DNA of 64,000 nucleotides from Bradyrhizobium sp. dw_78 (GTDB taxonomy: Bacteria > Pseudomonadota > Alphaproteobacteria > Rhizobiales > Xanthobacteraceae): NCBI RefSeq assembly GCF_018449525.1, contig NZ_JAAVUS010000004.1, positions 1-64,000 of the forward strand. Direction: 5' to 3'. Positions 49,374 to 61,075 of the stretch are shown piece after piece. A model generated the notes under the pieces. It saw nothing but the letters and a program-made list of their open reading frames with translations. It did no database searches and was not told the DNA's origin. The first letter of the stretch is position 1; each line of letters opens with the position of its first letter. The position numbers were made by a program, and so were the translations under genes.

Positions 49374-49556
49374 GCTAGCGTCCTCTTTGAGCGCGACCAT
49401 GCCGGGCGGCGCGCGAGGGATCAACCCTCTTTGGCGGCTTCGAATATCAGGCTTGCCTCACAGGGTGAGATCAGCCGAAAGCCGTGACCGTGGCCCGGCT
49501 CTGATGGCATCAAAGCCGGGGCTCCATCCGCTGCAATTCGCGCAAAACGCGATCGA

Positions 49557-49883
49557 TCACTTCACCGCCGAGAACGAGGTCGGCACCAGCAGCTGGTTGA
49601 CGATATTGGCAACGATCTGGCCGTCCTCCTCGGTCTTGGCGCGCGCCGTGATCCATTCCGGATCGGCCTGGAACGCGGTCCATTTCTTGTCGCGATCGGC
49701 AAGCGACTCCCACGCCAGCATGTAGGTCAGTTCCTGGTTGGATTCGCCAACCAGCGTGGTGAAGAACCCGGCCTGCTTGATGCCGTGCTTCTCCCATAGT
49801 TTCAGCGTGATGGTCTCGAAGCGCTTCAACAGCGCCGGCAGCCGGCCCGGCAGACAACGATAGACGCGGGTTTCATAAATCAT
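49557..49883 (-). CDS. NIPSNAP family protein
   Basis: A 108-residue ferredoxin-like dimeric alpha+beta barrel protein. MIYETRVYRCLPGRLPALLKRFE and ELTYMLAWESLADRDKKWTAFQADPEWI are the NIPSNAP signature. Function in bacteria is unclear; eukaryotic homologues are mitochondrial. Located between kdsA and pyrG, all on the minus strand, with more than 100 bases on each side. Confidence 0.9.
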   Translation of the reverse strand: MIYETRVYRCLPGRLPALLKRFETITLKLWEKHGIKQAGFFTTLVGESNQELTYMLAWESLADRDKKWTAFQADPEWITARAKTEEDGQIVANIVNQLLVPTSFSAVK

Positions 49884-50019
49884 GGATAGCCTCCCTGTTC
49901 TTGCGTGGCGTTTATAGCCGCTGAACGGAAGGCTGTCTTGGGTGAGTCATGCACGTCTTTACGACGTAAGCGCATGACTGGACGCTTGGCCTCGAAGCCA
50001 GCTTGAGCCAAGCTGAAGT

Positions 50020-51663
<1,644 letters not shown>

Positions 51664-51776
51664 TTAAGCCTAGTGCTGTGATTCGCCAAAACGAATCGCA
51701 CCCCTCGCCAAACATTCTGCATGGCTGTGGGTGACGTGGAAAATGAAGTATTATCAGTGCATTGATGGGGACCGCT

Positions 51777-51806
51777 CATGCAGGATGCCAGATGCCATCC
51801 TGCATG
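51777..51806 (-). terminator. Stem-loop after secG
   Basis: Arms CATGCAGGATG (51777-51787) and CATCCTGCATG (51796-51806), a perfect 11-bp stem with an eight-base loop, 11 bases beyond the secG stop. No T tract follows, so it may be a processing signal instead. Confidence 0.5.
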
Positions 51807-51817
51807 GCCACCCCGCG

Positions 51818-52207
51818 TTATTGCGACTGCGGCGCCTGCGGCACGGCTGGCGCGGGTAGATTCTGCTGCTGGTCCGACTTCTTCAGCGAATCCAGGATAC
51901 CGCCGCTGGTTGGCGGTGCGACCGGCGTGGCGCCACCCACTGGCTGCGACTGCGAGGCCGGCGTGCCCAGGATCGAGGTCGGCACACGGTTGTAACTGGC
52001 GAGCCAGGACAGAAACAGGCTGGTCACGAAGAAGCCGGCCGCGAGAATAGCCGTCGTGCGCGACAGCAGATTGGCCGTGCCGCGGCTCGACATGAAGCCG
52101 GCGCCTCCACCCATGCCGAGGCCGCCGCCCTCGGATTTCTGCAGCAGCACCGTCGCGATCAGGACCGCGACAATCATGAGGTGAATGACGATAACGACAG
52201 TTTGCAT
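51818..52207 (-). CDS. secG: Protein translocase subunit SecG
   Basis: Two-span membrane subunit of SecYEG. MQTVVIVIHLMIVAVLIATVLLQ, KSEGGGLGMGGGAGFMSSRGTANLLSRTT, the diagnostic loop, and a second helix (AILAAGFFVTSLFLSWLAS) are followed by a Pro/Gln-rich tail, 129 residues in all. Between tpiA and pyrG, the usual place in alphaproteobacteria. Confidence 0.95.
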   Translation of the reverse strand: MQTVVIVIHLMIVAVLIATVLLQKSEGGGLGMGGGAGFMSSRGTANLLSRTTAILAAGFFVTSLFLSWLASYNRVPTSILGTPASQSQPVGGATPVAPPTSGGILDSLKKSDQQQNLPAPAVPQAPQSQ

Positions 52208-52342
52208 CTTTACCTTCCGTCACGAACCTTCGGGAACCGGAGTTCCGGCGGCGGCGCGTCGGCTTACGAGGTTTTTTGAAGTCGCGCGGGTGTTACACGA
52301 TCGGACGGGGTTGTGTCACCCCCGATGCCGGCAGATCCCTAG

Positions 52343-53104
52343 CTAGGGACATCCCGCCGCAATCGCAAGAAAATCCACAGCCTTCAGGCTGGCGCCGCCG
52401 ACCAGGGCGCCATTGACGTTGGCAACCGCCATCAATTCGGCCGCGTTCGAGGGTTTGACGGACCCCCCGTAAAGAATGCGGATCCTGGCCCCCTCCCCGT
52501 TAAACCGGGAGACGAGAGAATCCCGAATAAACCGATGAACTTGCTCAACATCTTTTACCGTCGGGGTCAGGCCGGTGCCGATCGCCCAGACCGGCTCATA
52601 GGCCACGACCAGATTGGCCGCGATAGCCCGCTCCGGCAGCGATCCAGCAAGCTGCCCGCCGCAAATGTCGAGGGTTTGGCCCCGGTCGCGCTGCTCCCGG
52701 GTTTCGCCGATACAAACAATGGCGGTCAGGCCGGCGCGCCAGGCGGCCTCCGCCTTCGACCGGACCAGTGCGTCGCTATCGCCATGATCGGCGCGCCGCT
52801 CGGAATGGCCGACAATGACGGCGGTGGCGCCGGCATCCGCCAGCATTTCCGCCGAAAGATCGCCGGTATGGGCGCCGGATGCCTCGGGATGGCAATCCTG
52901 GGCGCCGAGGGCAATCGTCCGGGCGCCGCCGCGCGCCTTTTCGGCGAAAATCGCAATCAGCGTCGCGGGCGGACAAACCAAAAGATCGGTCTTGGCGGCC
53001 ACCGTGGCCGCGCCCGCCAGCATGGCTTCGAACTCGGTCAGCGAGGCCCTGAGGCCATTCATCTTCCAATTGCCGGCGATCAGCGGCCGAATGGCGTCGG
53101 TCAT
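52343..53104 (-). CDS. tpiA: Triosephosphate isomerase
   Basis: Interconverts dihydroxyacetone phosphate and glyceraldehyde-3-phosphate. [20 protein letters not shown] with catalytic His, [11 protein letters not shown] with catalytic Glu, and [11 protein letters not shown] phosphate loop. The ATG at 53104 ([11 protein letters not shown]) gives 253 residues and is preceded by GCGGGAATTTC. It is the first gene of the tpiA-secG pair. Confidence 0.96.
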   Translation of the reverse strand: MTDAIRPLIAGNWKMNGLRASLTEFEAMLAGAATVAAKTDLLVCPPATLIAIFAEKARGGARTIALGAQDCHPEASGAHTGDLSAEMLADAGATAVIVGHSERRADHGDSDALVRSKAEAAWRAGLTAIVCIGETREQRDRGQTLDICGGQLAGSLPERAIAANLVVAYEPVWAIGTGLTPTVKDVEQVHRFIRDSLVSRFNGEGARIRILYGGSVKPSNAAELMAVANVNGALVGGASLKAVDFLAIAAGCP

Positions 53105-53282
53105 ATGAAATTCCCGCAACAGTTTGTGAATATGCGCTAGCAGAGCCCGCGCGCCAGTTCCAGAGACCGGCTTTTGCGGCCGTCAAGCCGTTAACCGCGT
53201 CAACCGGCCCACCCCTGCGAGGTTGCGACGGGGTGACTGCCACTTTATGATGCTTTATCAGCCCGGTGATGCCCTTTTGCCG

Positions 53283-53308
53283 AATTCGGAGTTGAATTCC
53301 TCCGAATT
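53283..53308. promoter_or_regulatory. Inverted repeat between tpiA and the ppiD-like gene
   Basis: Perfect 9-bp arms AATTCGGAG (53283-53291) and CTCCGAATT (53300-53308) separated by eight bases, in the shared divergent control region 45 bases before the ppiD-like ATG. It could be an operator or a leader hairpin. No known binding site is recognised. Confidence 0.4.
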
Positions 53309-53352
53309 GCTTTTGGGCCTACCGGTTCCCCTCCTGCAAATAAGTTGGACCC

Positions 53353-55254
53353 ATGCTTCGAGGATTACGAAAAGCCTCATCAAACTGGCTCGGCAAAACC
53401 ATAATGGCCGTGGTGATGGGCGTGCTGATTGTCAGCTTCGGCATCTGGGGCATCGCCGACATCTTCCGGGGATTCGGAGAATCGACGGTCGCCAAGATCG
53501 GTCACACCGAGATCTCTCTCAATGATTTCCGCCAGCTCTATACCGACCGGCTGCAACAGATCGGCCGCCAATTCGGCCGCCCGTTGACGGCGGAGCAGGC
53601 CCGCGCCTTCGGCATCGATCGCCAAGTGCTGCAGCAGACGATCGCCGAGGCCGCGCTTGACGAGCAGACGCAGCGCCTCGGGCTCGGACAATCCAACGAA
53701 GAAACCATGCGCATGATCCTCAGCGATCCTAACTTCAAGGGAACCAACGGCGCGTTCGATCCGGCGCGTTTCGCCGCTGCGATCCGGCAATTCGGCTATA
53801 CCGAGCAGCGCTACATCGCCGACCAGCGCAAGGTTTCGCTCCGCCGCCAACTCGCCGGCACCATCTCGGCCGGGATCGAGCCGCCCAAGGCCATGATCGA
53901 AGCGCTGAGCCGTTTCCAGAACGAGCAACGGTCGATCGAATACGTCAAGCTCGGCGCCGCGCAGGCCGGGACGATCGACCCGCCGTCGCCGGAAGCGCTC
54001 GCCGCTTATTTCGACGATCACAAGATCCAGTTCCGCGCGCCCGAATATCGCAAGATCGCCTTTGTCGTGGTCACGCCGGAAGAAATCGGCAAATGGTCGG
54101 AAGTCTCGGACGAGGACGCCAAGAAGCTGTTCGAGGCGCGCCGCGACCAACTCGGAACCCCGGAAAAGCGCGAGGTTTCGCAGATGGTGTTTCCGACCGT
54201 GGAAGAGGCCGATGCCGCGCGCAGCCGTATCGCCGCGGGAACGTCGTTCGACGATCTGGCCAAGGAACGCGCGCTTAAGCCATCCGATGTCGAGCTCGGC
54301 CTGATCGCGAAATCCGGAATCCTCGACCCGGCGGTCGCCGAGGCGGCTTTCAAGCTACCATCCGGCGAGGTGAGCCAGCCGGTGCAAGGCAGGTTCGGCG
54401 TTGCCCTGGTCAGGGTCGGCAAGATCGAGCCGGGGACCGCGGTATCCTATGAAAGCGTCGCCCAGAACCTGAAGAGGGAAATCGCCGCCGATCGCGCGCG
54501 CCAATCGGTCGCCGATCTCCGCGACAAGATGGAAGACGAGCGTGCCGGCGGCGCCAGCGTGACCGAGGCCGCCCAGAAACTGAAGCTCGCCGTCGTCACG
54601 ATCGACGCTATCGATCGTTCCGGGCGGCAGCCCAACGGCGAGACGGCGATCAACATTCCCCCCGGTCTCGACGTCGTCACCCAGGCTTTCAGCAGCGATG
54701 TCGGCGTCGACAACGATCCGATTTCGTATAACGGCGGCTATGTCTGGTACGACGTACTGGCGATCACCCCATCACGCGACCGCAGCCTTGACGACGTCAA
54801 GGACCAGGTCGAGGCGAAATGGCGCGAAGACCAGATCGCCGACCGGTTACGCGCCAAGGCCACCGACATGGTGCAAAAGCTCGAACAGGGCGGCAAGCTT
54901 GCCGACGAGGCGGCCGCCGCCGGCGTCGCGGTCGAAACCGCCGCCAATTTCAAACGCGAGGACTCCCCGCCCGGCGTTCCCGCCAGCGTGGTCGCCGCCG
55001 CCTTTCGCACCGCCAAGGACGGCGCCGGCCAGACTCCCGCCGGCGTCGATCAGTGGATCGTGTTTCGGCTGACCGACATCAACGTGCCGCCGGTCGATCT
55101 CGCGTCCGACGACGTCAAGAAGATGAAGGACTCGCTTCAACACAGCCTGGAAGACGAGCAGATCTCGGAATATGTCATGAAGCTCCAGTCCGACATCGGA
55201 ACCTCGATCAACGAAAACGCCTTCGCGCAGGTGACCGGCGCGGGCAGCAACTGA
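53353..55254 (+). CDS. PpiD-like membrane-anchored peptidyl-prolyl isomerase/chaperone
   Basis: A 633-residue SurA/PpiD protein: a single N-terminal transmembrane helix (TIMAVVMGVLIVSFGIWGIADIF), a SurA_N chaperone domain to about residue 190 (TEISLNDFRQLYTDRLQQIGRQFG), a parvulin-like domain around 270-370 (REVSQMVFPTVEEADAARSRI, KLPSGEVSQPVQGRFGVALVRV) and a long C-terminal region. It helps folding of periplasmic or outer-membrane proteins leaving SecYEG. In rhizobia such a gene precedes trpD, as here; in some genomes it is annotated just as a SurA N-terminal domain protein. Confidence 0.88.
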   Translation: MLRGLRKASSNWLGKTIMAVVMGVLIVSFGIWGIADIFRGFGESTVAKIGHTEISLNDFRQLYTDRLQQIGRQFGRPLTAEQARAFGIDRQVLQQTIAEAALDEQTQRLGLGQSNEETMRMILSDPNFKGTNGAFDPARFAAAIRQFGYTEQRYIADQRKVSLRRQLAGTISAGIEPPKAMIEALSRFQNEQRSIEYVKLGAAQAGTIDPPSPEALAAYFDDHKIQFRAPEYRKIAFVVVTPEEIGKWSEVSDEDAKKLFEARRDQLGTPEKREVSQMVFPTVEEADAARSRIAAGTSFDDLAKERALKPSDVELGLIAKSGILDPAVAEAAFKLPSGEVSQPVQGRFGVALVRVGKIEPGTAVSYESVAQNLKREIAADRARQSVADLRDKMEDERAGGASVTEAAQKLKLAVVTIDAIDRSGRQPNGETAINIPPGLDVVTQAFSSDVGVDNDPISYNGGYVWYDVLAITPSRDRSLDDVKDQVEAKWREDQIADRLRAKATDMVQKLEQGGKLADEAAAAGVAVETAANFKREDSPPGVPASVVAAAFRTAKDGAGQTPAGVDQWIVFRLTDINVPPVDLASDDVKKMKDSLQHSLEDEQISEYVMKLQSDIGTSINENAFAQVTGAGSN

Positions 55255-55294
55255 GCCGAGCCGTCCGGTTTCCTCGTTTTCCTGAAAGCGCGCG

Positions 55295-56308
55295 ATGGAC
55301 CACCTCAAATCGATCATCGGAAAAGTAGCCACCGGCGCGACCTTGTCACGCGATGAGGCCGCTTCCGCCTTCAACGCCGTAATGTCCGGCGAGGCGACGC
55401 CCTCGCAGATGGGCGGACTGTTGATGGCGCTTCGCGTCCGCGGCGAGACCGTCGACGAAATCACCGGCGCGGTATCGGCGATGCGGGCCAAGATGCTGCG
55501 CGTCAACGCCCCCGCCGACGCCGTTGACATCGTCGGCACCGGCGGCGACGGCTCCGGATCGGTCAACGTCTCGACTTGCGCCTCGTTCATCCTCGCCGGC
55601 TGTGGCGTGCCCGTCGCCAAGCACGGCAACCGCGCGCTGTCGTCGCGCTCGGGCGCCGCCGACGTGCTGTCGTCGCTCGGGGTCAAGATCGATATTGCGC
55701 CCGAACATGTCGGCCGCTGTATCGCCGAAGCCGGAATCGGCTTCATGTTCGCGCCCTCGCACCATCCCGCCATGAAGAATGTCGGTCCGACCCGCGTCGA
55801 GCTTGCCACCCGCACCATCTTCAATCTGCTGGGTCCGCTCTCCAACCCGGCAGGCGTGAAGCGGCAAATGGTTGGAGTCTTTTCCCGGCAATGGGTCCAG
55901 CCGCTGGCGCAGGTGCTGAAAAATCTGGGCTCGAAATCGGTCTGGGTGGTACACGGCTCGGACGGCCTCGATGAGATCACCCTCACCGGCCCGACCTTCA
56001 TCGCCAGCCTCGAAAACGGCAATATCCGCACTTTCGAGGTGACGCCCGAGGAAGCCGGGCTGTCCCGCGTCGAAGGCAGCGCACTGAAGGGGGGTGATGC
56101 CGCGGCCAACGCCGTCGCGCTGAAGAATGTGCTCGACGGGTTGCCGGGCCCTTTTCGGGATGTCGCCCTGCTGAACGCCGCTGCGGCGTTGATCGTGGCC
56201 GGCCGCGCCATGACATTGAAGGAAGGCGTGGCGCTCGGGACGAAGTCGCTCGACAGCGGCGCCGCAGCAGCGCGGCTGAAGCAGCTCATTGCCGTCTCCA
56301 ATAGCTGA
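55295..56308 (+). CDS. trpD: Anthranilate phosphoribosyltransferase
   Basis: Second step of tryptophan synthesis. [23 protein letters not shown] with the PRPP-binding GTGGDG and [25 protein letters not shown], and [21 protein letters not shown] are the family hallmarks. 337 residues. It begins 40 bases after the ppiD-like gene and is followed by trpC after 10 bases. Confidence 0.96.
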   Translation: MDHLKSIIGKVATGATLSRDEAASAFNAVMSGEATPSQMGGLLMALRVRGETVDEITGAVSAMRAKMLRVNAPADAVDIVGTGGDGSGSVNVSTCASFILAGCGVPVAKHGNRALSSRSGAADVLSSLGVKIDIAPEHVGRCIAEAGIGFMFAPSHHPAMKNVGPTRVELATRTIFNLLGPLSNPAGVKRQMVGVFSRQWVQPLAQVLKNLGSKSVWVVHGSDGLDEITLTGPTFIASLENGNIRTFEVTPEEAGLSRVEGSALKGGDAAANAVALKNVLDGLPGPFRDVALLNAAAALIVAGRAMTLKEGVALGTKSLDSGAAAARLKQLIAVSNS

Positions 56309-56318
56309 GGGTGTCCCG

Positions 56319-57137
56319 ATGTCCGACATCCTGACCAGGATCGAAGCTTACAAGCGCGAGGAAATCGCCGCCGCCAAGCGCGCGCATCCGCTGTCGAGCC
56401 TCGAAGCGCTGGCAAGGGTTGCGCCGCCGCCACGCGGCTTCGTGCGCGCGATCCGCGACAAACTCGGCCGCGGCGACTACGCGCTGATCGCCGAGGTAAA
56501 GAAAGCCTCGCCATCCAGGGGGCTCATTCGCGCCGATTTCGATCCGCCGGAACTGGCCAGGGCCTATGAAGCCGGCGGCGCGGCCTGCCTTTCAGTGCTG
56601 ACCGATACGCCGTCGTTCGAGGGCCATCTCGATTTCATGGTGGCGGCGCGCGCGGCCACGGCGCTGCCGGTGCTGCGCAAGGATTTCATGTTCGATACCT
56701 ATCAGGTGGTCGAGGCCCGCGCGCACGGCGCCGATTGCATCCTGATCATCATGGCGGCGCTCGACGACGGCGCAGCGCGCGACATCGAGGACGCGGCGCT
56801 GACGCACGGCATGGACGTGCTGATCGAGATCCATGAACGCGCCGAACTCGATCGCGCCCTGAAGCTTCGCTCACCGATGATCGGCGTCAACAACCGCAAT
56901 TTACGAACCTTCGAGACCACGCTTGCCACCAGCGAGGCGCTGGCGCCGCTGATCCCGAAAGATCGCCTGACGGTCGGCGAAAGCGGCATCTTCGCACCCG
57001 CCGATCTCGCACGGCTTTCGCGCGTCGGCATGTCGACATTCCTGGTCGGCGAAAGCCTGATGCGCCAGCCGGATGTCGCTGCGGCGACCCGTGCGCTGCT
57101 GGCGCGTGACGCTTCGCCTGCGACGGGCGCAGACTGA
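56319..57137 (+). CDS. trpC: Indole-3-glycerol phosphate synthase
   Basis: Closes the indole ring in tryptophan synthesis. [21 protein letters not shown] with the catalytic lysine, [25 protein letters not shown] and TVGESGI are characteristic. The ATG at 56319 has GAGGGTG upstream and gives 272 residues. No TrpF fusion. The stop abuts the moaC start with no spacer (TGAATG). Confidence 0.95.
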   Translation: MSDILTRIEAYKREEIAAAKRAHPLSSLEALARVAPPPRGFVRAIRDKLGRGDYALIAEVKKASPSRGLIRADFDPPELARAYEAGGAACLSVLTDTPSFEGHLDFMVAARAATALPVLRKDFMFDTYQVVEARAHGADCILIIMAALDDGAARDIEDAALTHGMDVLIEIHERAELDRALKLRSPMIGVNNRNLRTFETTLATSEALAPLIPKDRLTVGESGIFAPADLARLSRVGMSTFLVGESLMRQPDVAAATRALLARDASPATGAD

Positions 57138-57641
57138 ATGGCCCGCAGACCATCCAGCGCAAAATCGGCCCTCACCCATATCGACATCAAGGGCGAAGCG
57201 CGGATGGTCGACGTCTCGGCCAAACCCGCAACCGAGCGTGAGGCCGTCGCCGAAGGCCGCGTCGTCATGAGCAAGACGACGCTGGCGTTGATCGAAAGCG
57301 GTAATGCCAAAAAGGGCGACGTGCTCGGCACCGCGCGCATCGCCGGCATCATGGCGGCCAAGCGCACCTCGGAACTGATCCCGCTGTGTCATCCGCTCGC
57401 GCTTTCCAAAGTCACGCTGGAGATCACGCCCGACAAAAAACTGCCGGGCTGCATCGTCCGCGCCACCGTGAAGGTGACCGGCCCCACCGGCGTCGAGATG
57501 GAAGCGTTGACCGCAGTGTCGGTCGCATGCCTGACGATCTACGACATGATCAAGGCGGCGGAGCGCGGCGTCCGCATCGAGGGCATTCACCTCGTTGAAA
57601 AAAAGGGCGGCAAGTCGGGACACTATCAGGCCGGCGATTGA
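57138..57641 (+). CDS. moaC: Cyclic pyranopterin monophosphate synthase MoaC
   Basis: Molybdenum cofactor synthesis, second step with Moa[32 protein letters not shown] at the N-terminus, [15 protein letters not shown] and [27 protein letters not shown] with the conserved active-site Glu and Asp. 167 residues. Directly fused in translation to trpC. In many rhizobia moeA and lexA come next, but here neither follows. Confidence 0.95.
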   Translation: MARRPSSAKSALTHIDIKGEARMVDVSAKPATEREAVAEGRVVMSKTTLALIESGNAKKGDVLGTARIAGIMAAKRTSELIPLCHPLALSKVTLEITPDKKLPGCIVRATVKVTGPTGVEMEALTAVSVACLTIYDMIKAAERGVRIEGIHLVEKKGGKSGHYQAGD

Positions 57642-57759
57642 ACAGGTCCGTGATCCCGGCGCGTCCATTTCCGCTTCCACGCCACTCTCACGCGACAGTG
57701 TAGGAACGCCGGGCCTCGGTGGCCGTTATCCGGTCTCGACCATCGAAGAGGAACGACAC

Positions 57760-58062
57760 ATGAAATTTACGACAATCGCTTTGGCGACGGCATTCGCGCT
57801 ATCCGGCACGTTCGCGTTTGCACAAAGCACCGGCAGCTCGGCGGGCGGAAGTTCTGCTGCAGGCAGCACCAGCGCAGGCTCGCCGGCGACTGGAACCACC
57901 ACCGGAAATGCGGCCGGCGTGCAAAGCAGCCCGTCCGGCGGCGGTGCATACAGCAGTCCAAATCCGAGCACTAATCCGTCCGGAAACACGCTCGCTCCCA
58001 CCGGCTCGCCGAGCGGATCGACGCTGACACCAACCGGTCCGGGCTCCGGGGTCGGGCGGTAA
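57760..58062 (+). CDS. Small secreted Ser/Gly/Pro-rich protein
   Basis: A 100-residue exported protein: signal peptide MKFTTIALATAFALSGTFAFA, then a low-complexity mature region of Ser, Gly, Thr, Pro and Asn without cysteines (repeats of PSG, SAG and PTG). The ATG at 57760 has GAAGAGGA upstream. It resembles small low-complexity secreted proteins common in Bradyrhizobium, of unknown role. A strong terminator 19 bases after the stop suggests it is monocistronic and expressed. Confidence 0.72.
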   Translation: MKFTTIALATAFALSGTFAFAQSTGSSAGGSSAAGSTSAGSPATGTTTGNAAGVQSSPSGGGAYSSPNPSTNPSGNTLAPTGSPSGSTLTPTGPGSGVGR

Positions 58063-58080
58063 GCACAAGCAACAATCTGA

Positions 58081-58109
58081 AAAGCCCCGCAAAGCGGGGC
58101 TTTCTTTTG
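58081..58109 (+). terminator. Rho-independent terminator
   Basis: AAAGCCCCGC, loop AAA, GCGGGGCTTT then TTTCTTTTG-type tail (CTTTTG after the stem). A perfect 10-bp GC-rich stem directly after the small secreted protein gene. Confidence 0.9.
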
Positions 58110-58284
58110 CCCGGAGAACACGGCGTTCAGCGGACCATACCAGCGCGCAACGCAAGGTAGCGGCCCCAATTAATCGCCCGTTAACTCAACTTCCTAACGT
58201 GACTTCCATATCGGCGCGGTAGCCTTTTGCCTGCCAGGGAGGATATCTGCTTCTGGCGGCCTGGCCACGGCAGCGATCAGAGCG

Positions 58285-60972
58285 ATGATGGCAACGGGAA
58301 ACGCCTCAACCAACAGCAGGCCCACGCTTCGCAGCGGCCCGATCGGCTGGCTTATTTTTGTCGGCATCGTGCTGGTCGTCGCCATCATCGTTGGAACCGC
58401 CATGATCGTAGGTGCGTTCCGCGAACGTGCCCTCCATCGCGCCGAGCGGGAACTGGAAAACACGGTCCTGCTGCTCGCCCGTCACTTCGATCAGCAGCTC
58501 GAAGATTTCGTGGCCGTCCAAAAGGACCTTGTCGCTCAGATCCACCAGAGCGAATTGTCGTCACCGTCGCCGCTCAAGAATCTGGCGGCGACTCCTGAAA
58601 TGCACCAGATCCTGGAAGCCAAAGTCAGCGGTCACTCCGACATCGACGGCGTCAATATTTTCGATGCGGACGGAACGCTGCTCAATTCGTCGGAGCGGTG
58701 GCCGGTTCCAAGCCTCAACATCGCCGATCGCCCCTTCCTCAAAGCCTTCCAATCCGGATCCGCGGCAACGCCGATTCTGGTCGAACTCGTTCGCGGCCGC
58801 TTCACTGGAGGATGGGCGACCGTCATTGCAGACGAAATAACCGGGGCACAGGATGAATTCATCGGAGTCGTCACGAGAGCGGTCACGCCCGCCCATTTCG
58901 AAAGATTCTTCAGATCGATGGAGCTTCCGGAAGGCTCCGCGATTTCTCTCTATCACAGCGACGGTACGCTGCTGGCCCGTTACCCGCATGTCGAGGCGAT
59001 GATCGGAACGAAGTTCGACAACGCTCCGGTCCATCTTCAGATCCTGGCGACCTCCGACCACGGCACGATACGGTTGAAGAGCCCGATCGACGGCCTGGAT
59101 CGGCTGGCTTCGACCCGCGTCCTGAACAAATTTCCGATTTCGGTGATTGCGACCACGACGGTATCCGCGGCGTTGGCCGACTGGCGGGAGCAGACCAGAA
59201 TTCTGATCCTGGTGGCGTCGCTCTCCGTGTTGCTGATCTCCGGCCTGCTTTTCCTCGTCGTACGCAAACTGTCCCATCAACATCGGCTGGAAAAGCAGCG
59301 CCTCGACACCGCCGTGAACAACATCACGCAGGGCCTCGTCGTCTACGACGCAACCGCCCATGTCACCGTCTGCAACCGGCGCTATATCGAGATGTTCGGT
59401 TTGTCGACCGACGTGGTCAGGCCGGGCTGCTCCATGCGGGATCTGATCGCCCATCGCAAGCAGACCGGATCCTTCGACGGCGACGTTGACGAGTTCTGCA
59501 ACTCGATCATCCACGACGTCTCGCTCGGAAAGATGACGCACCAGATCACCGAGGCGCCCGGAGGCAGGGCGATCCAGATCATCAACCAGCCGCTGGAAGC
59601 GGGCGGCTGGGTGGCCATGATCGAAGATGTCACCGAGCGCAAACAGGCCGAGGCGCGCATCACGCATCTGGCGCATTACGACGCGCTGACCGACCTGCCG
59701 AACCGCGCCCTGTTCCACGAGCGATTGCAGCAGAAGCTCGCGCAAATTCCGCAAGGCGAGCAATTGGCGGTGCTTTATATCGACATTGACGAATTCAAGA
59801 GCGTCAACGACACGCTCGGCCACCTGATCGGCGATGAATTGCTCAAATCGGTGGCGGTGAGCCTGAGCGGCTGCATCGGGGAGGACGACTTCGTCGCCCG
59901 GCTGGGAGGCGATGAATTCGCCGTCGTGAAAACCGCCGTCAAGAACGAGGCCGAGGTGGTCGATCTCGCGGCGCGCATTTTCGCTGCGATTCGCACGCCC
60001 TATGACTGTCTCGGTCATCAGGTCACCACCGACGCCAGCATCGGCATTGCCCTGGCTCCGCAGCATGGCGCCGATCTCCACCATATCCTGAAGAGTGCCG
60101 ACCTTGCGATGTATGCCGCCAAATCGGCCGGCCGCCGGACTTACCGCTTCTTTGAGCCGGACATGGATGCGAGGGCCAGGGCACGGCGCCTGCTGGAACT
60201 GGATCTGCGCCAGGCGATATCGGACGGCGCGCTCGAGGTTTACTACCAGCCCTGCCTCGATCTCAAGGATGACAGGATCACCTGTTGCGAGGCCCTGCTG
60301 CGCTGGCGTCACCCCGAACGTGGCATGGTCCCGCCTGCCGAGTTCATCCCGATCGCCGAAGACACCGGCCTGATCGATCGGATCGGCGAATGGGTATTGA
60401 CCACGGCCTGCATGGAAGCCGCCACATGGCCCGACGATATCAAACTTGCGGTCAATGTCTCGCCGGTTCAGTTCAAGAGCGGCACTCTGGCGCTGAAAGT
60501 CGTGGCCGCGCTGGCGGCGTCTAGCCTTGCGGCAAGCCGGCTCGAACTGGAGATTACCGAGGCGGTGCTCATTCGTGACGACGAGGCCGCGCTTGCCGTC
60601 CTGCACCAGCTTCGCGACATCGGAGTGCGGATCGCGCTGGACGATTTCGGCACCGGCTATTCCTCGCTGAGCTATCTACAGCGGTTTCCGTTCGACAAGA
60701 TCAAGATCGACCGCTGCTTCATCACCGATATCGAACAGCCGGCGGGATCGTCCTGTATCGTGCAGGCGGTGGTGGTTATCGCCACCGCACGCGATATGAC
60801 GACAACCGCCGAAGGCGTCGAGACCAGGCAGCAGCAACAGATCCTGCGCACGCTCGGCTGCTCGGAAATGCAGGGCTATCTGTTCAGCCCGCCGAGGCCG
60901 GCGGCGGAGATCAGGGAGCTGCTGTTCGTACACGCGAAGAAATCCCCCGCCCTGGAGCTCTCCCGGTCCTGA
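58285..60972 (+). CDS. Membrane GGDEF-EAL cyclic-di-GMP protein with Cache and PAS domains
   Basis: An 895-residue sensor. A transmembrane helix (about 22-44) and a second (about 306-326) enclose a periplasmic dCache-type region. A cytoplasmic PAS-like domain (TAVNNITQGLVVYDATAHVTVCNRRY) leads into GGDEF (intact motif at 541-545, RLGGDEFAVV) and EAL (EAL at about 669-671, CCEALLRWRHPERG; DDFGTGYSSLSYL near 786). No RxxD inhibition site is seen five residues before GGDEF. Both domains look catalytically competent, so net synthesis or hydrolysis of c-di-GMP is not predictable. It stands alone on the plus strand; ATG at 58285 or 58288. Confidence 0.92.
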   Translation: MMATGNASTNSRPTLRSGPIGWLIFVGIVLVVAIIVGTAMIVGAFRERALHRAERELENTVLLLARHFDQQLEDFVAVQKDLVAQIHQSELSSPSPLKNLAATPEMHQILEAKVSGHSDIDGVNIFDADGTLLNSSERWPVPSLNIADRPFLKAFQSGSAATPILVELVRGRFTGGWATVIADEITGAQDEFIGVVTRAVTPAHFERFFRSMELPEGSAISLYHSDGTLLARYPHVEAMIGTKFDNAPVHLQILATSDHGTIRLKSPIDGLDRLASTRVLNKFPISVIATTTVSAALADWREQTRILILVASLSVLLISGLLFLVVRKLSHQHRLEKQRLDTAVNNITQGLVVYDATAHVTVCNRRYIEMFGLSTDVVRPGCSMRDLIAHRKQTGSFDGDVDEFCNSIIHDVSLGKMTHQITEAPGGRAIQIINQPLEAGGWVAMIEDVTERKQAEARITHLAHYDALTDLPNRALFHERLQQKLAQIPQGEQLAVLYIDIDEFKSVNDTLGHLIGDELLKSVAVSLSGCIGEDDFVARLGGDEFAVVKTAVKNEAEVVDLAARIFAAIRTPYDCLGHQVTTDASIGIALAPQHGADLHHILKSADLAMYAAKSAGRRTYRFFEPDMDARARARRLLELDLRQAISDGALEVYYQPCLDLKDDRITCCEALLRWRHPERGMVPPAEFIPIAEDTGLIDRIGEWVLTTACMEAATWPDDIKLAVNVSPVQFKSGTLALKVVAALAASSLAASRLELEITEAVLIRDDEAALAVLHQLRDIGVRIALDDFGTGYSSLSYLQRFPFDKIKIDRCFITDIEQPAGSSCIVQAVVVIATARDMTTTAEGVETRQQQQILRTLGCSEMQGYLFSPPRPAAEIRELLFVHAKKSPALELSRS

Positions 60973-61062
60973 TTAAATCAGAATCAAAGCTCTATCCTTG
61001 CGAACTGGAATCCATCCCGCCGTCCAAGTCTTGGGCAGGCTTCCGCTCGAAAACGCTTGTAG
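60970..61062. repeat. Decayed copy of repeat family B, minus orientation
   Basis: GATTAAATCAGAATCAAAGC at the left and CTCGAAAACGCTTGTA at the right are the reversed ends of the element at 46655-46761 (TATAGCGTTTTCGAG and AGAGCTTCGGTTCTGATT); the centre is diverged. It begins at the stop codon of the GGDEF-EAL gene. Confidence 0.65.
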
Positions 61063-61075
61063 CCCGGACCCAGAC

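Noticed and set aside
58561..60606. 681-codon minus-strand frame
   Set aside because: It is antisense to the GGDEF-EAL gene, whose domains are unmistakable.
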